From an uncultured Caulobacteraceae bacterium (GTDB taxonomy: Bacteria; Pseudomonadota; Alphaproteobacteria; Caulobacterales; Caulobacteraceae), in the NCBI GenBank assembly GCA_903923135.1, contig CAIXWN010000024.1, positions 1 through 64,000 on the forward strand: DNA of 64,000 nt. Reading direction: 5' to 3'. Position numbers and translations under genes: made by a program. Shown piece after piece: positions 23,721 through 32,028 of this stretch. The notes under the pieces are model-generated. The model was not told the origin of the DNA. It was given only the letters and a program-made list of their open reading frames with translations, and made no database searches. Numbering within the stretch: position 1 is the first letter of the stretch; every line of letters begins with the position of its first letter.

Positions 23721-25643
23721 TTGGCTTTCCATCTCGAGTTCGCCGGCCCCGCAGGGGCTGTTCTCATCGGTCTGGCGGGGGCGCCGGCCCTGGCCGATGA
23801 GTCCGCGCCGCCGACGCCTCTGGCGCCGGTGGTGGTGGTCGCCACCCGCATTCCCACCGAGCTCGACCGGGTGGCCAGCGCCCTCACCCTGATCACCGCC
23901 GAGGATATCGAGACCAGCCAGTGGCGCACCCTGCCGGACGCCCTGGCCGACGCCCCCGGGCTCAGCGAGACCCGCACCGGCGGCCCCGGTGGCCAGACCT
24001 CGGTGTTCATCCGCGGCGCCAACGCCAACCACACCAAGGTGCTCATCGACGGGATCGACGCGGTCGACCCCAGCGAGGGCGCCTTCGACTTCGGTCAGAC
24101 CCTGACCGCGGATCTGGCGCGGGTGGAGGTCCTGCGCGGGCCCCAAAGCAGCCTCTATGGCTCCGACGCCCTTGGCGGGGTGATCAATATCGTCACCCGC
24201 GAGGGCGATGGCCCGGCGCGCCTGACCGTCACCTTCGAGGGCGGGTCCTTCGACACCCTCAACGAGACCGCGTCCGTGAGCGGTTCCACGTCGCGTCTGC
24301 GCTACGCCGCCAGCATCGCCCACGCCTTTTCCGGCGACACCCCGGTGACGCCGCTGGACCTGCTGGCCCCGGGCGAGAAGCGCATCGGCGATCGCTATGA
24401 CAACCTCACAGCCTCGACCAAGCTGCGTGTCACCCTGACGCCGACGTTCAGCCTGGGCCTGACGGCGCGCTACATCGACGCCGACCTGCGCACCACCGGC
24501 GAGAACTACGATCTCTATCCGGCCCCCAACATCCCCGACGCCGCGCAGACCGTGCAGAAGACCCAGCAGCTGTTCACGCGAGCCGAGGCCAAGCTGTCGC
24601 AGTTCTCCGGGGCGCTGCAGAACGCCCTGGGCATCGGCTACACCGACTATCGCACCACCATCCAGGCGCCGGACGACGGCTACGGCCTGCCCGCGCCGAT
24701 CGTCAATGACGGCGACCGCCTCAAAGTGGACTATCAGGCCACGCTCGCCCTGCCCGGCCGCAACACCCTGGTTCTCGGCGCCGAGGCCGAGAGGGACCGG
24801 CTGCTGGGCGGCGCTGACGCGCGCAACGGCGCCCGGGCCGGCTTCGCCGAACTGCAGGCAAACCCCCTGCCGGGCGTCAATCTGGCGGTGAGCGTCCGCC
24901 AGGACGACAACGACCGCTTCGGCGGCCGCACCACCTGGCGCATCGCCCCGACCTGGACGATCGCCGCCACCGGAACCCGGCTCAAGGCCACCTACGGGAC
25001 GGGCTTCAAGGCCCCCACCCTGACCCAGCTGTTCGTCAGCTTTCCCGACTTCAACTTCTACGCCAACCCCCGCCTGCGGCCGGAGACCAGCGAGGGCTAT
25101 GACCTGGGCTTCGAGCAGCCCCTGGCCGGCGGCCGCGTTCGCCTTGGCGCCACCTGGTTCCACAACGCCATCCGCAATCTTATCGAGGACAACGCCGACT
25201 TCACCTCCTACGCCAACCTCGGCCGGGCGACGACCTACGGAGTGGAGAGCTTCGTCGCGGCCCGGGTCAGCGCCCGCCTGACCCTGCGCGGCGACTACAC
25301 CTGGACCGTCGCCCGCGACGACATCGCCCGCCAGGACCTGCTGCGCCGACCGCGGCACAAGGCCAGCCTGGCGGCGGCCTGGCGCCCCACCAGCCGGCTG
25401 TCGCTGTCCGGCAATGTCCTCTATGTGGGCGCCCGCGTGGACGGCAACCGGGACTTTTCCGTCCAACGCCTTACTGCGGGCGGTTACGCCACCGTCAATC
25501 TGGCGGCGGCCTACGACCTGGGCCATGGGGTCACCGCCTTCGCCCGCATCGACAATCTGCTCGACAGCCACGATCAGGACCCGGTGGGCTTCGACCGCCC
25601 GCGGATCGGGGCCTTCGGCGGTGTGAAGATCAGTCTGCCCTGA
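23721..25643 (+). CDS. btuB: TonB-dependent vitamin B12 receptor BtuB
   Basis: A 640-aa outer-membrane TonB-dependent receptor for cobalamin. After a leader ending near AGAPALA comes the TonB box region (APVVVVATRIP). The plug domain follows (LPDALADAPGL, TSVFIRGANANHTKVLIDGIDA, LARVEVLRGPQSSLYGSDALGGVINIVTR), then a 22-strand-type barrel. The barrel includes YGTGFKAPTLTQLF, NPRLRPETSEGYDLGFEQ and a last strand ending in hydrophobic residues plus Pro (GAFGGVKISLP). The BtuB identity rests on the riboswitch in its leader and on the plug sequence. The start is uncertain: TTG 23721 gives a signal peptide with no positive N-terminal charge, and an in-frame stop lies just upstream. No btuCDF permease genes are adjacent. 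Confidence 0.9.
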   Translation: MAFHLEFAGPAGAVLIGLAGAPALADESAPPTPLAPVVVVATRIPTELDRVASALTLITAEDIETSQWRTLPDALADAPGLSETRTGGPGGQTSVFIRGANANHTKVLIDGIDAVDPSEGAFDFGQTLTADLARVEVLRGPQSSLYGSDALGGVINIVTREGDGPARLTVTFEGGSFDTLNETASVSGSTSRLRYAASIAHAFSGDTPVTPLDLLAPGEKRIGDRYDNLTASTKLRVTLTPTFSLGLTARYIDADLRTTGENYDLYPAPNIPDAAQTVQKTQQLFTRAEAKLSQFSGALQNALGIGYTDYRTTIQAPDDGYGLPAPIVNDGDRLKVDYQATLALPGRNTLVLGAEAERDRLLGGADARNGARAGFAELQANPLPGVNLAVSVRQDDNDRFGGRTTWRIAPTWTIAATGTRLKATYGTGFKAPTLTQLFVSFPDFNFYANPRLRPETSEGYDLGFEQPLAGGRVRLGATWFHNAIRNLIEDNADFTSYANLGRATTYGVESFVAARVSARLTLRGDYTWTVARDDIARQDLLRRPRHKASLAAAWRPTSRLSLSGNVLYVGARVDGNRDFSVQRLTAGGYATVNLAAAYDLGHGVTAFARIDNLLDSHDQDPVGFDRPRIGAFGGVKISLP

Positions 25644-25794
25644 ATCGTCAAGGCTACGTTTGACTCTCCGCGCCGGTTAGGGGACCGTTCAACCCAGTCG
25701 GTGTCCGCGAGGCGCCAGCCGATCGGGGGGTCGGCCTGGCAGATAGACCTTCGCACATCTTGTCCCCCGAACCTTGAGGACGGCGGAGACTGCC

Positions 25795-27234
25795 ATGTGG
25801 CCGTATCACGGGTTGGCGTTGTTCTTCGCCCTGCTGCTTCCGGTGATGCTGCTGGTCTCACGCGCGGTGGTGCGCCAGCAGCGCGGCGCCGCCTTCCAGG
25901 ACATCATGGCCAGCCTGTTCAAGGATGTCAGCCTGCCACAGCTGGAGATGGTCGGAGCCAAGTACGATGTCGGCCACCCCGCCGCGGGCGTTAAACGACA
26001 GCCGACCGCCCTGCTGGCGGCGGGCCTGCTCTACGGCCTGCTGACGTTCCTGGGCTTCGAGCTTCTCCTGATCCCGATCCGCGCCCTGGTGAACACCGGC
26101 GACGGCGCCTCGACGGGCTATGAACTGGCGGTCTCCAAGGCGTTCATCTGGACAACCGGCGGAAAGGACGCCGCCGACATCAACAACGCCGTTTCTGTGG
26201 TGTGTATGGCCTTCCTCGGGGGATACCTGGGCGGGGCGCGGTTCCTGGTCCGCCAGGCGTTCAACTATGAGCTCAACGGTCTCAGCTTCGTCCGCTCCAC
26301 CCTGCAGATGATCCTCGGCGTGGTCACCGCTCTGGTGGTCTATCGCGCACTCGGCGGGCCGGTCGGATCGATGATCGACGTGTTCAGCCCCCCTCCGACG
26401 CCGGCCGCGGCGGCGCAGTCCGCGCCCCCGGCCGCCGGTGGCGCCAAATCCGGCATGGCCCGCGCGACACCGCCTTCCCGGGCGCCGGCCCAGACAGGGG
26501 GTTCGGCGGCGGGTTCGGCGGCTGGCTGGTTGGGGGTCGGCTTTCTCATCGGCCTCTCGCCGGAAAGCGGCCTGGCCATGCTGACCCGTCGTCTCCGGAT
26601 GAGCATCCAGAAAAACGTCGAGGACAACTTCTTCGACTCCAAGGATGTGAAGATCATCCCGGTGGAGATCATCGACGGCATCGATTCGGAGATCGCCTAC
26701 CGGCTGGACCAGAACAACATCGAGGACATCCAGAACCTGGCCACGGCCAACCCGGTGCAGCTCTACATCGAGACCCCCTACGGCCTCTACGAGGTGTTCG
26801 ACTGGGTGCTGCAGGCGCAGCTCTGCCTTGTCGCCGGCTCGGATGTCTTCCTGGCCCTGAAGAAACACGGCATCCGCACGATCTTCGATCTGGAACGCGC
26901 CGTCCTGGCCGAGAATGTTCCCGACGGCTACGTACAGGGTGTGGGTGAGGTGCTGTTCAAGAATGCCGACGCCGCCTTCAGGGACCGGCTGGGCGGGGCG
27001 GGTGTCGCCCTCACCGCCGACGTCGTGCGCCATGCCGTGGCCCTGATCCTCGACGACCTTCACGTCCACCGCCTGCGCATCCTGTGGAAGCAGATCTACC
27101 TGCGCATCTCGCCGGACGGTGACTGGATCTATCGCACCAGCCCCCTGCCCGGGGACAGCAGCGCTCGGGAGGTGGCAGCGCTGATCGCCGGCCGGGCCGC
27201 GGTGGCGGCGGGAACGCCCCCCACGAAGACCTGA
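25795..27234 (+). CDS. Membrane protein with cytosolic HhH-like domain, unknown function
   Basis: A 479-aa protein I do not recognise as a named family. An N-terminal transmembrane helix (LALFFALLLPVMLLVS) is followed by a short soluble stretch, then helices near 72-95, 125-150 and 170-190. A Pro/Ala/Gly-rich linker of about 45 residues comes next, then another hydrophobic segment (GWLGVGFLIGL). The soluble C-terminal half contains IDSEIAYRLDQNNIEDIQNL, then ATANPVQLYIETPYG and QAQLCLVAG, which read like a helix-hairpin-helix unit. This half ends with conserved-looking helices and IYLRISPDGDWIY. GGAG at 25785-25788 supports ATG 25795. It stands alone after btuB. A scaffold or sensor at the inner membrane is a guess. 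Confidence 0.7.
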   Translation: MWPYHGLALFFALLLPVMLLVSRAVVRQQRGAAFQDIMASLFKDVSLPQLEMVGAKYDVGHPAAGVKRQPTALLAAGLLYGLLTFLGFELLLIPIRALVNTGDGASTGYELAVSKAFIWTTGGKDAADINNAVSVVCMAFLGGYLGGARFLVRQAFNYELNGLSFVRSTLQMILGVVTALVVYRALGGPVGSMIDVFSPPPTPAAAAQSAPPAAGGAKSGMARATPPSRAPAQTGGSAAGSAAGWLGVGFLIGLSPESGLAMLTRRLRMSIQKNVEDNFFDSKDVKIIPVEIIDGIDSEIAYRLDQNNIEDIQNLATANPVQLYIETPYGLYEVFDWVLQAQLCLVAGSDVFLALKKHGIRTIFDLERAVLAENVPDGYVQGVGEVLFKNADAAFRDRLGGAGVALTADVVRHAVALILDDLHVHRLRILWKQIYLRISPDGDWIYRTSPLPGDSSAREVAALIAGRAAVAAGTPPTKT

Positions 27235-27308
27235 CGGCGTCCGCGACCGGACAGCGTCTGTCTCGGAGCGCCTTCACGAGCCCGTCGGCGCGTGGCTGTG
27301 GGACGACC

Positions 27309-28184
27309 TCAGGCGGCCGCCCAGCGCCTCGGGTTCAGCGCCTCGGGATCCTCGATGGCCATGTCGTCCCAGTCCAGATCCGGTGGCGGGCTGGCCGCGG
27401 CGGCGATGACGGCGGAGAGTTCGGCGGCGTTGGCGGCGCCGACGATCACCGCGCTTGCTTCCGGCCGCGACAGGGCGAAGCCGAGCGCCGCCTGCAGCGG
27501 GTCGCTGCGGCCTTCGGCAATCATCCGGCGCGCCCGCGACAGGCGCGTGGCGGCCGCCTTCACCTCGTTGGGCACCCGGCCGGGCGGGCGGAACAGCAGG
27601 CCGTGCAGGAAGATCGAACGCAGATGCACCTCCACGCCCAGGTCGCGGACCGCCGCCAGGGAGCCGTCCACCAGCAGGCGCTGGTCGAGCAGGCTGGCCG
27701 GGGCCTGGATGATGTCGGGGCGGAAGCGGCGGGCGAGGCCCACGGGATCGTCGGAGGCGTAGGCGGAAATGCCGATGTTGGCGAACAGGCCCATATCGCG
27801 CAGGGCCTTCAGCCGCTCCCACATCGCCAGGCCATAGGGTGAGAACAGGTCGCCCGCCGCCTGCACCATGATCGCGTCGGCGCGCGTCAGACCCAATCGG
27901 GCGAGGGAGGCCCGCGCCTCGGCCTCCACATAGGCCGCGCCGCGGTCGCCGCGGGCGGCCTTGATGGTCACCGCGAAGGGCGAGGGCCGCGGCATCACCG
28001 CCCCCATCACCGCCTCGCCGTGGGCCGATGCCGAGCCGGTGTCGAGGATGCCGATGCCCGCGCGGCCGGCGAGGCCGAGCATCTCGCGGACCTCGGCTTC
28101 GGGCGAGCGGCCCCGCGTCGGCGCGCCGCCGTCGAGACCGAACTGGGCCGCCCCGAGACCAAGCTTGGAGACCAGAGGATTCAT
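27309..28184 (-). CDS. Aldo/keto reductase family protein
   Basis: A 291-aa TIM-barrel aldo/keto reductase-like protein. It starts LVSKLGLGAAQFGLDGG, with catalytic-type Asp in GIGILDTGSASAHGEAVMG; the usual catalytic Tyr position reads A-S-A-H-G here, so a classical tetrad is not obvious. Later segments are GLFANIGISAYASDD, FRPDIIQAPASLLDQRLL, EVHLRSIFLHGLLF and the NADP-binding tail EASAVIVGAANAAEL. It resembles the group found beside sugar-modifying or surface-polysaccharide genes. ATG 28184 is the family start; the frame is open far upstream. Divergent from xdhC across a 108-base AT-richer gap. Substrate unknown. Confidence 0.8.
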   Translation of the reverse strand: MNPLVSKLGLGAAQFGLDGGAPTRGRSPEAEVREMLGLAGRAGIGILDTGSASAHGEAVMGAVMPRPSPFAVTIKAARGDRGAAYVEAEARASLARLGLTRADAIMVQAAGDLFSPYGLAMWERLKALRDMGLFANIGISAYASDDPVGLARRFRPDIIQAPASLLDQRLLVDGSLAAVRDLGVEVHLRSIFLHGLLFRPPGRVPNEVKAAATRLSRARRMIAEGRSDPLQAALGFALSRPEASAVIVGAANAAELSAVIAAAASPPPDLDWDDMAIEDPEALNPRRWAAA

Positions 28185-28292
28185 GAGGCGAACGGTGTCC
28201 CTGGAACCGCGGCGCGGCTGTCTAAGGATACTGCACTCCGATATGTAAAGAAGCGGTATCGACGGAATTGATGAAACCTTAACCGGAGCCCC

Positions 28293-29264
28293 ATGATCCA
28301 CGCCCTGCCCGAGTGGCCACTTTTCGGAGTCTCGGACGACGCGCGCCCCGCCTTGCGCCGTTCGCGCCTGGCCGGCGAAACCCTCGCCCTGGCCACCATC
28401 GCCGGTCTGGACGGCGGCGGTCCGCGACCGGTAGGCACGCAGATGACCCTCGCCCCTTCGGGCGTCTCCGGCTTCCTTTCCGGCGGCTGTCTTGAGGGCG
28501 ATGTGGCCACCCACGCCCGCGATATGCTCCAGGACGGGGTCCCCCGCCGGCTGGTCTATGGCCAGGGCAGTCCATGGCCCGACATCCGCCTGCTCTGCGG
28601 CGCGCGTATCGAGGTGCTGCTGGAACGCATCAGCCCGGACGATCCGGCCGTCGGCGCCCTTCTGGGTCTGGCCGACCGGCGCGCGCCGGCCGTCTGGATC
28701 AGCGACGGGGCCCGGCGCGGCTGCGCAGACGCCGGGACGCCGCCGGCGCCCTGGCCCGACGCCTTTGCCAGACGCTTCGATCCGGTTCCGCGTCTGGTCG
28801 TCCTCGGCTCCGACCCCACCGCCCTGGCTATCGCCTCGCTGGGCGCCCAGTCGGGCTGCGAGACCACCCTGGTCCGCCCCCGCGGGCCAGTCGAGCCGCC
28901 GCCCCTTCAAGGTGTGGCCTATCGCCGGGACGAGCCGGCCGAGGCCCTCGCCGCCATCGGTCTCGATCCCTGGACGGCGGTGGCCGTGGCGACCCACGAC
29001 GCCGAGCTCGACCATGCCGGCCTCACCGCGGCCCTGCCCTCGCCGGCCTTCTATGTCGGCGCCCTTGGCGCGCGACGGCGCCTGCCCGACCGTCAGCTCT
29101 GGCTGCGCCAGAGCGGCGTCAATGAGGCCAACATCGCCCGTCTGCGAGCGCCCATCGGCCTGGACATCGGCGGCAAGGCGCCCTGGGAGGTGGCCATCGC
29201 CGTCCTGGCCGAAATCACCGAGGCGCGGCTGCGGCGCGCCGCCGTCGCCGAGGCGACGGCCTGA
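28293..29264 (+). CDS. xdhC: XdhC/CoxI family molybdoenzyme accessory protein
   Basis: A 323-aa XdhC-family protein, which binds molybdenum cofactor, helps its sulfuration and delivers it to xanthine-dehydrogenase-type enzymes. The N-terminal domain has ALATIAGLDGGGPRPVGTQM and SGFLSGGCLEGDVA, with the conserved cysteine, and LLCGARIEVLLE. The C-terminal Rossmann domain has LVVLGSDPTALAIASLGAQSG, AVAVATHDAELDHAGL and YVGALGARRR, ending with RLRAPIGLDIGGK.PWE.A..VLAEI. The likely client is the two-subunit hydroxylase 10-12 kb downstream. CCGGAG at 28283-28288 supports ATG 28293. Confidence 0.92.
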   Translation: MIHALPEWPLFGVSDDARPALRRSRLAGETLALATIAGLDGGGPRPVGTQMTLAPSGVSGFLSGGCLEGDVATHARDMLQDGVPRRLVYGQGSPWPDIRLLCGARIEVLLERISPDDPAVGALLGLADRRAPAVWISDGARRGCADAGTPPAPWPDAFARRFDPVPRLVVLGSDPTALAIASLGAQSGCETTLVRPRGPVEPPPLQGVAYRRDEPAEALAAIGLDPWTAVAVATHDAELDHAGLTAALPSPAFYVGALGARRRLPDRQLWLRQSGVNEANIARLRAPIGLDIGGKAPWEVAIAVLAEITEARLRRAAVAEATA

Positions 29265-29340
29265 CGGCACGGGGTGGATTGCGGGCCCGGACCTGCCCTA
29301 GGTTCTTCACGGGCGGTCACCACTCGTCGGGGGCGGAGCG

Positions 29341-30096
29341 TTGGAAGAACTCCAAGACATCTACGATGCCCGGTTCGTAAAGGGCGTCTTCGACCGTTGC
29401 TCCGAAAGCTACATCGCTTTCAGCTGGATCTGCTCGTTCGGGTTCACCGAGCGATGGCGGCGGCAGTGCGTCGCGGCGCTGCCGTCGCCTGGCGTAGCGC
29501 CACGCGGCTACGACCTGATGGCCGGCACGGGCGAGGCTTGGCCCCACCTGCTCAAACGGTTTCCGGACATCCGCGAGGTCGTCGCCGTGGATATTTCATC
29601 CGGCATGCACAGGAGGGCGATGGAGCGCCTGCACGCCCGGCGCATGGACAGGATCAGCTTCGTCGAGGACGATGTGCTGGCCAGCGACATCCCCAGCGAA
29701 AGCGCCGACTTCGTCATCTCAACGTTCGGTCTTAAGACCTTCAATCCCGAGCAGCACGCCAGGCTGGCGGCCCTGGTCGCCCGATGCCTGAAGCCCGGGG
29801 GCTCGTTCTCCATGATCGAGGCCTCCGATCCGAAGGGGTGGTGGCTGCGCCCGCTCTATCTCTTCCACCTCAAGGTTGTGTTGCCCTGGGTCGAACGGGT
29901 GTTCCTGCGCGGCGCCCAGGATTTCTCGATGATCGGCGCCTACAGCACCAACTTCGGCGACGCCTCCGGATTCGGCGGGCATCTGCGCCTTCAAGGGCTT
30001 GAGGTCACCGTCCGCCGGTACGTTTTTGGATGCGCCACGGGCGTACATGGTCGCAAACCAGGGGCCGCTGCGCCATCGCCTTCGGCGCGGCCATAG
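29341..30096 (+). CDS. Class I SAM-dependent methyltransferase, UbiE-like
   Basis: A 251-aa methyltransferase. SAM motif I is YDLMAGTGEAWPHLL, motif II is VVAVDISSGMH, the acidic residue after it is FVEDDVLASDIP, and motif III is LKPGGSFSMIEAS. The opening (DIYDARFVKGVFDRCSESY) resembles quinone-type methyltransferases of the UbiE/COQ5 group. A hydrophobic PLYLFHLKVVLPWVERVFL stretch could bind membrane or a lipid substrate. The only usable start is TTG 29341, with GGGGGCGGAG just before it; no in-frame ATG occurs before motif I. Substrate not determinable from sequence. Confidence 0.82.
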   Translation: MEELQDIYDARFVKGVFDRCSESYIAFSWICSFGFTERWRRQCVAALPSPGVAPRGYDLMAGTGEAWPHLLKRFPDIREVVAVDISSGMHRRAMERLHARRMDRISFVEDDVLASDIPSESADFVISTFGLKTFNPEQHARLAALVARCLKPGGSFSMIEASDPKGWWLRPLYLFHLKVVLPWVERVFLRGAQDFSMIGAYSTNFGDASGFGGHLRLQGLEVTVRRYVFGCATGVHGRKPGAAAPSPSARP

Positions 30097-30259
30097 ACCC
30101 GAGCGGCGATGAGCGCCCTGCCGGGTCTTCAGCGGGGCATGACAGAGCCTTACACCCTGCGCCACGACGCGCGCCATGGCCAAAGGACCATAGCGGTCCG
30201 CCGGAAAAGGTGGTGTTGCGGGCCAATCGGATTGAGCGAACGCCAGACGATCAGGCGGG

Positions 30260-30793
30260 CTAGGGCGCCGGCCAGCCATAGGCGATTTCCACCAGGATTC
30301 CCTGCTCGCGCGCGTCCGTTTTCTGGCCGATCACGGTTCCGCCGAGCTGCTCGTAGAGCGAGCGGGCCGGGATGTTGTTGCGGGGGACCCAGAGGGTGAA
30401 GCTGGTCAGGCCACGGGCCGTCAGGTCGCCCATCATCGTGGTCATCAGTCGCGTGCCCAGGCCGCGTCTCTGGTCCTTTGCCAGCACATACACGGCCGCG
30501 AATTCGCCGCGATAACCCGCCCTGGCGAAGTCCGGGTTGCGCTGTTCTCCACAGGAGCCATACGCCGCCAGGGTTCCGCCGCGCTCGGCGACATAGGTGG
30601 TCGCCAGATAGCCGGCCTGACCCGAGAGGATCCGGCGCCACCCCTCGGCGCGCGCATCGGTGGTCAGGGCGGTGAGCAGCTGCTCGGACATCAGGCCGCT
30701 GTAGGTCTCGCGCCATGTGGTTTCATGGACCTGGGCGAGCGCCTCGGCGTCGTCCAGCGTCGCGCGCCGGATGTCATAGGCTACGTTGTCCAT
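30260..30793 (-). CDS. GNAT family acetyltransferase
   Basis: A 177-aa GNAT acetyltransferase. IRRATLDDAEALAQVHETTWRETYSGLMSEQLL is the typical opening of this broad subgroup. The acetyl-CoA binding part is FAAVYVLAKDQRRGLGTRLM (Q-R-R-G-L-G-T), followed by LWVPRNNIPARSLYEQLGG. It stands alone, converging with the methyltransferase gene. Substrate unknown; this subgroup includes ribosomal-protein and small-molecule acetylases. Confidence 0.88.
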   Translation of the reverse strand: MDNVAYDIRRATLDDAEALAQVHETTWRETYSGLMSEQLLTALTTDARAEGWRRILSGQAGYLATTYVAERGGTLAAYGSCGEQRNPDFARAGYRGEFAAVYVLAKDQRRGLGTRLMTTMMGDLTARGLTSFTLWVPRNNIPARSLYEQLGGTVIGQKTDAREQGILVEIAYGWPAP

Positions 30794-30996
30794 GGCAACA
30801 CCTCGCCATCCTTTGTGCTTCTTCCCGCAGGCAGGCTAGCACATCCCCGGCTTCGGAGTCGCACTCTGGTGTCGCGGAATGACCGTGGCCGGCGCATCGG
30901 GCCGGGGACATGCGCGCGCCTTTCCCGACTTCAGTCTTCGGGCGTCCGCCGCTAGACTTCCTGGCAAGGCGATAACGCCGACGAGGGAGCCCGCGC

Positions 30997-31557
30997 ATGA
31001 AAGTCGACCCCACCCGGACCTGGGCCGCCGTCGAGGCGGCCTTTGAGGCCGAGACCAATCCCCGCCACAAGGCGCTGCTGAGACAGGTGCAGGATCACAT
31101 GAAAACCGAGGTCTGCGGGGAACTCGACCTGTTGATGGAGACCCTGACCGCCGAACCGCAGTATCACATCTGGGGTCAGGGCCCCGACCGGGGCCCCAAG
31201 GGCCGCGCCGCGGTCCGCGCCTTCTACGAGGGCCTGATCGCCTCCGGCGGCAACCTCTTCGAGTTCAACGTCGAGAAGATCGTTGTCGATGACGACACGG
31301 TGGTCACCGAAGGCCGGCTGCGCAACACCCACCCCGGCGAGCAGTTGCTGGCGGCCGGCGTGAAGCAGGTGAACGGCCAGCCGGTGGAGGCGGCGGCGCG
31401 CTATGTCTCAAACGCCCAGCTGCTGACCGTCTGGCCAGCCGACCCGGAGGGCCGGCTGATCGGTGAGGACATCTACTTCGGAACCAGCCCGTTCGAGTCT
31501 CTGGCAAGGCTGGCGCCCGGGGAAGAGCCGCAACGGGTTTCGCTTCAGGGCGCCTGA
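30997..31557 (+). CDS. SnoaL/NTF2-like fold protein
   Basis: A 186-aa protein of the NTF2-like alpha+beta cone fold, best read as a SnoaL-type member. The opening helices (TWAAVEAAFEAETNPRHKALLRQVQDHMKTE) are followed by LMETLTAEPQYHIWGQG, GRAAVRAFYEGLIASGG, and beta strands FEFNVEKIVVDDDTVVTEGRL and GRLIGEDIYFG. Such proteins are often isomerases or hydratases for polyketides, steroids or lignin-derived rings, but the fold is widely re-used. GAGGGAG at 30983-30989 supports ATG 30997. It converges with the next gene, overlapping its 3' end by 13 bases. Confidence 0.75.
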   Translation: MKVDPTRTWAAVEAAFEAETNPRHKALLRQVQDHMKTEVCGELDLLMETLTAEPQYHIWGQGPDRGPKGRAAVRAFYEGLIASGGNLFEFNVEKIVVDDDTVVTEGRLRNTHPGEQLLAAGVKQVNGQPVEAAARYVSNAQLLTVWPADPEGRLIGEDIYFGTSPFESLARLAPGEEPQRVSLQGA

Positions 31558-31952
31558 TCGTCGCCGACGTCGGCGCCGTCCACGGCGCTGGCCACCAGCC
31601 GGCGCCACATCGGATCGGTGTCATCCACCAGATCGACATCGTCCAGCAGGGCCACCGCCGAACCGCCGTCGGGAAGGATCAGGCCGAGGACCTCCATCGT
31701 CTCGCCCTCGGGGGTGCGATGCGTTTCGGCCTGCACAGCCACCGCCGCCTGTTCGCCATCCTCTTCCCACCAGATCAGCGGCTGCGGCAGCTCCATGTCG
31801 AGCGGGCGGGGGTCTTCGGTCTCGTCAAGCGCGAACACCGCCCGCCCGGCCTGGACATCGTCCAGCGTCGCCACCGACCCGGCGAAGCCCTTCAGCCGCA
31901 GCCAGTCGTCGACGTCGAAGCCGCCTTGGGCGAGGGGGTCTTCAGTGTCCAT
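31545..31952 (-). CDS. Acidic hypothetical protein
   Basis: A 135-aa strongly acidic protein, no family recognised. The sequence has a beta-rich feel: VATLDDVQAGRAVFAL, LDMELPQPLIWWEED, EQAAVAVQAETHRTPEG, VLGLILPDGGSAVALLDDVDLVD. The C-terminus ends in DDQAP. There is no signal peptide or membrane segment. Similar short acidic proteins in Caulobacterales often accompany a toxin, nuclease or ligand-binding partner, but no such partner is adjacent here. It lies between the NTF2-like gene and the acyl-CoA ligase. Confidence 0.55.
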   Translation of the reverse strand: MDTEDPLAQGGFDVDDWLRLKGFAGSVATLDDVQAGRAVFALDETEDPRPLDMELPQPLIWWEEDGEQAAVAVQAETHRTPEGETMEVLGLILPDGGSAVALLDDVDLVDDTDPMWRRLVASAVDGADVGDDQAP

Positions 31953-32028
31953 GCCGGGCTCCCGGGTTCGCGCTGGGGGGGACGGGAGGCGCCGACGTCA
32001 AGGCGCCTGCAACGGGGCCGCACGTCGT

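Noticed and set aside
23611..23892. A small frame starting in the btuB leader
   Set aside because: It overlaps the btuB start in another frame and its product has no recognisable domain or signal; more likely a chance frame.
24241..24288. GGAAC/CGTT-like pair in btuB as an EcfG promoter
   Set aside because: The boxes are 18 bases apart and inside the coding region, unlike the four 16-base sites.
28261..28292. TTAACC before xdhC as a CtrA-binding site
   Set aside because: Single half-site that coincides with the ribosome-binding region, so it is not convincing.
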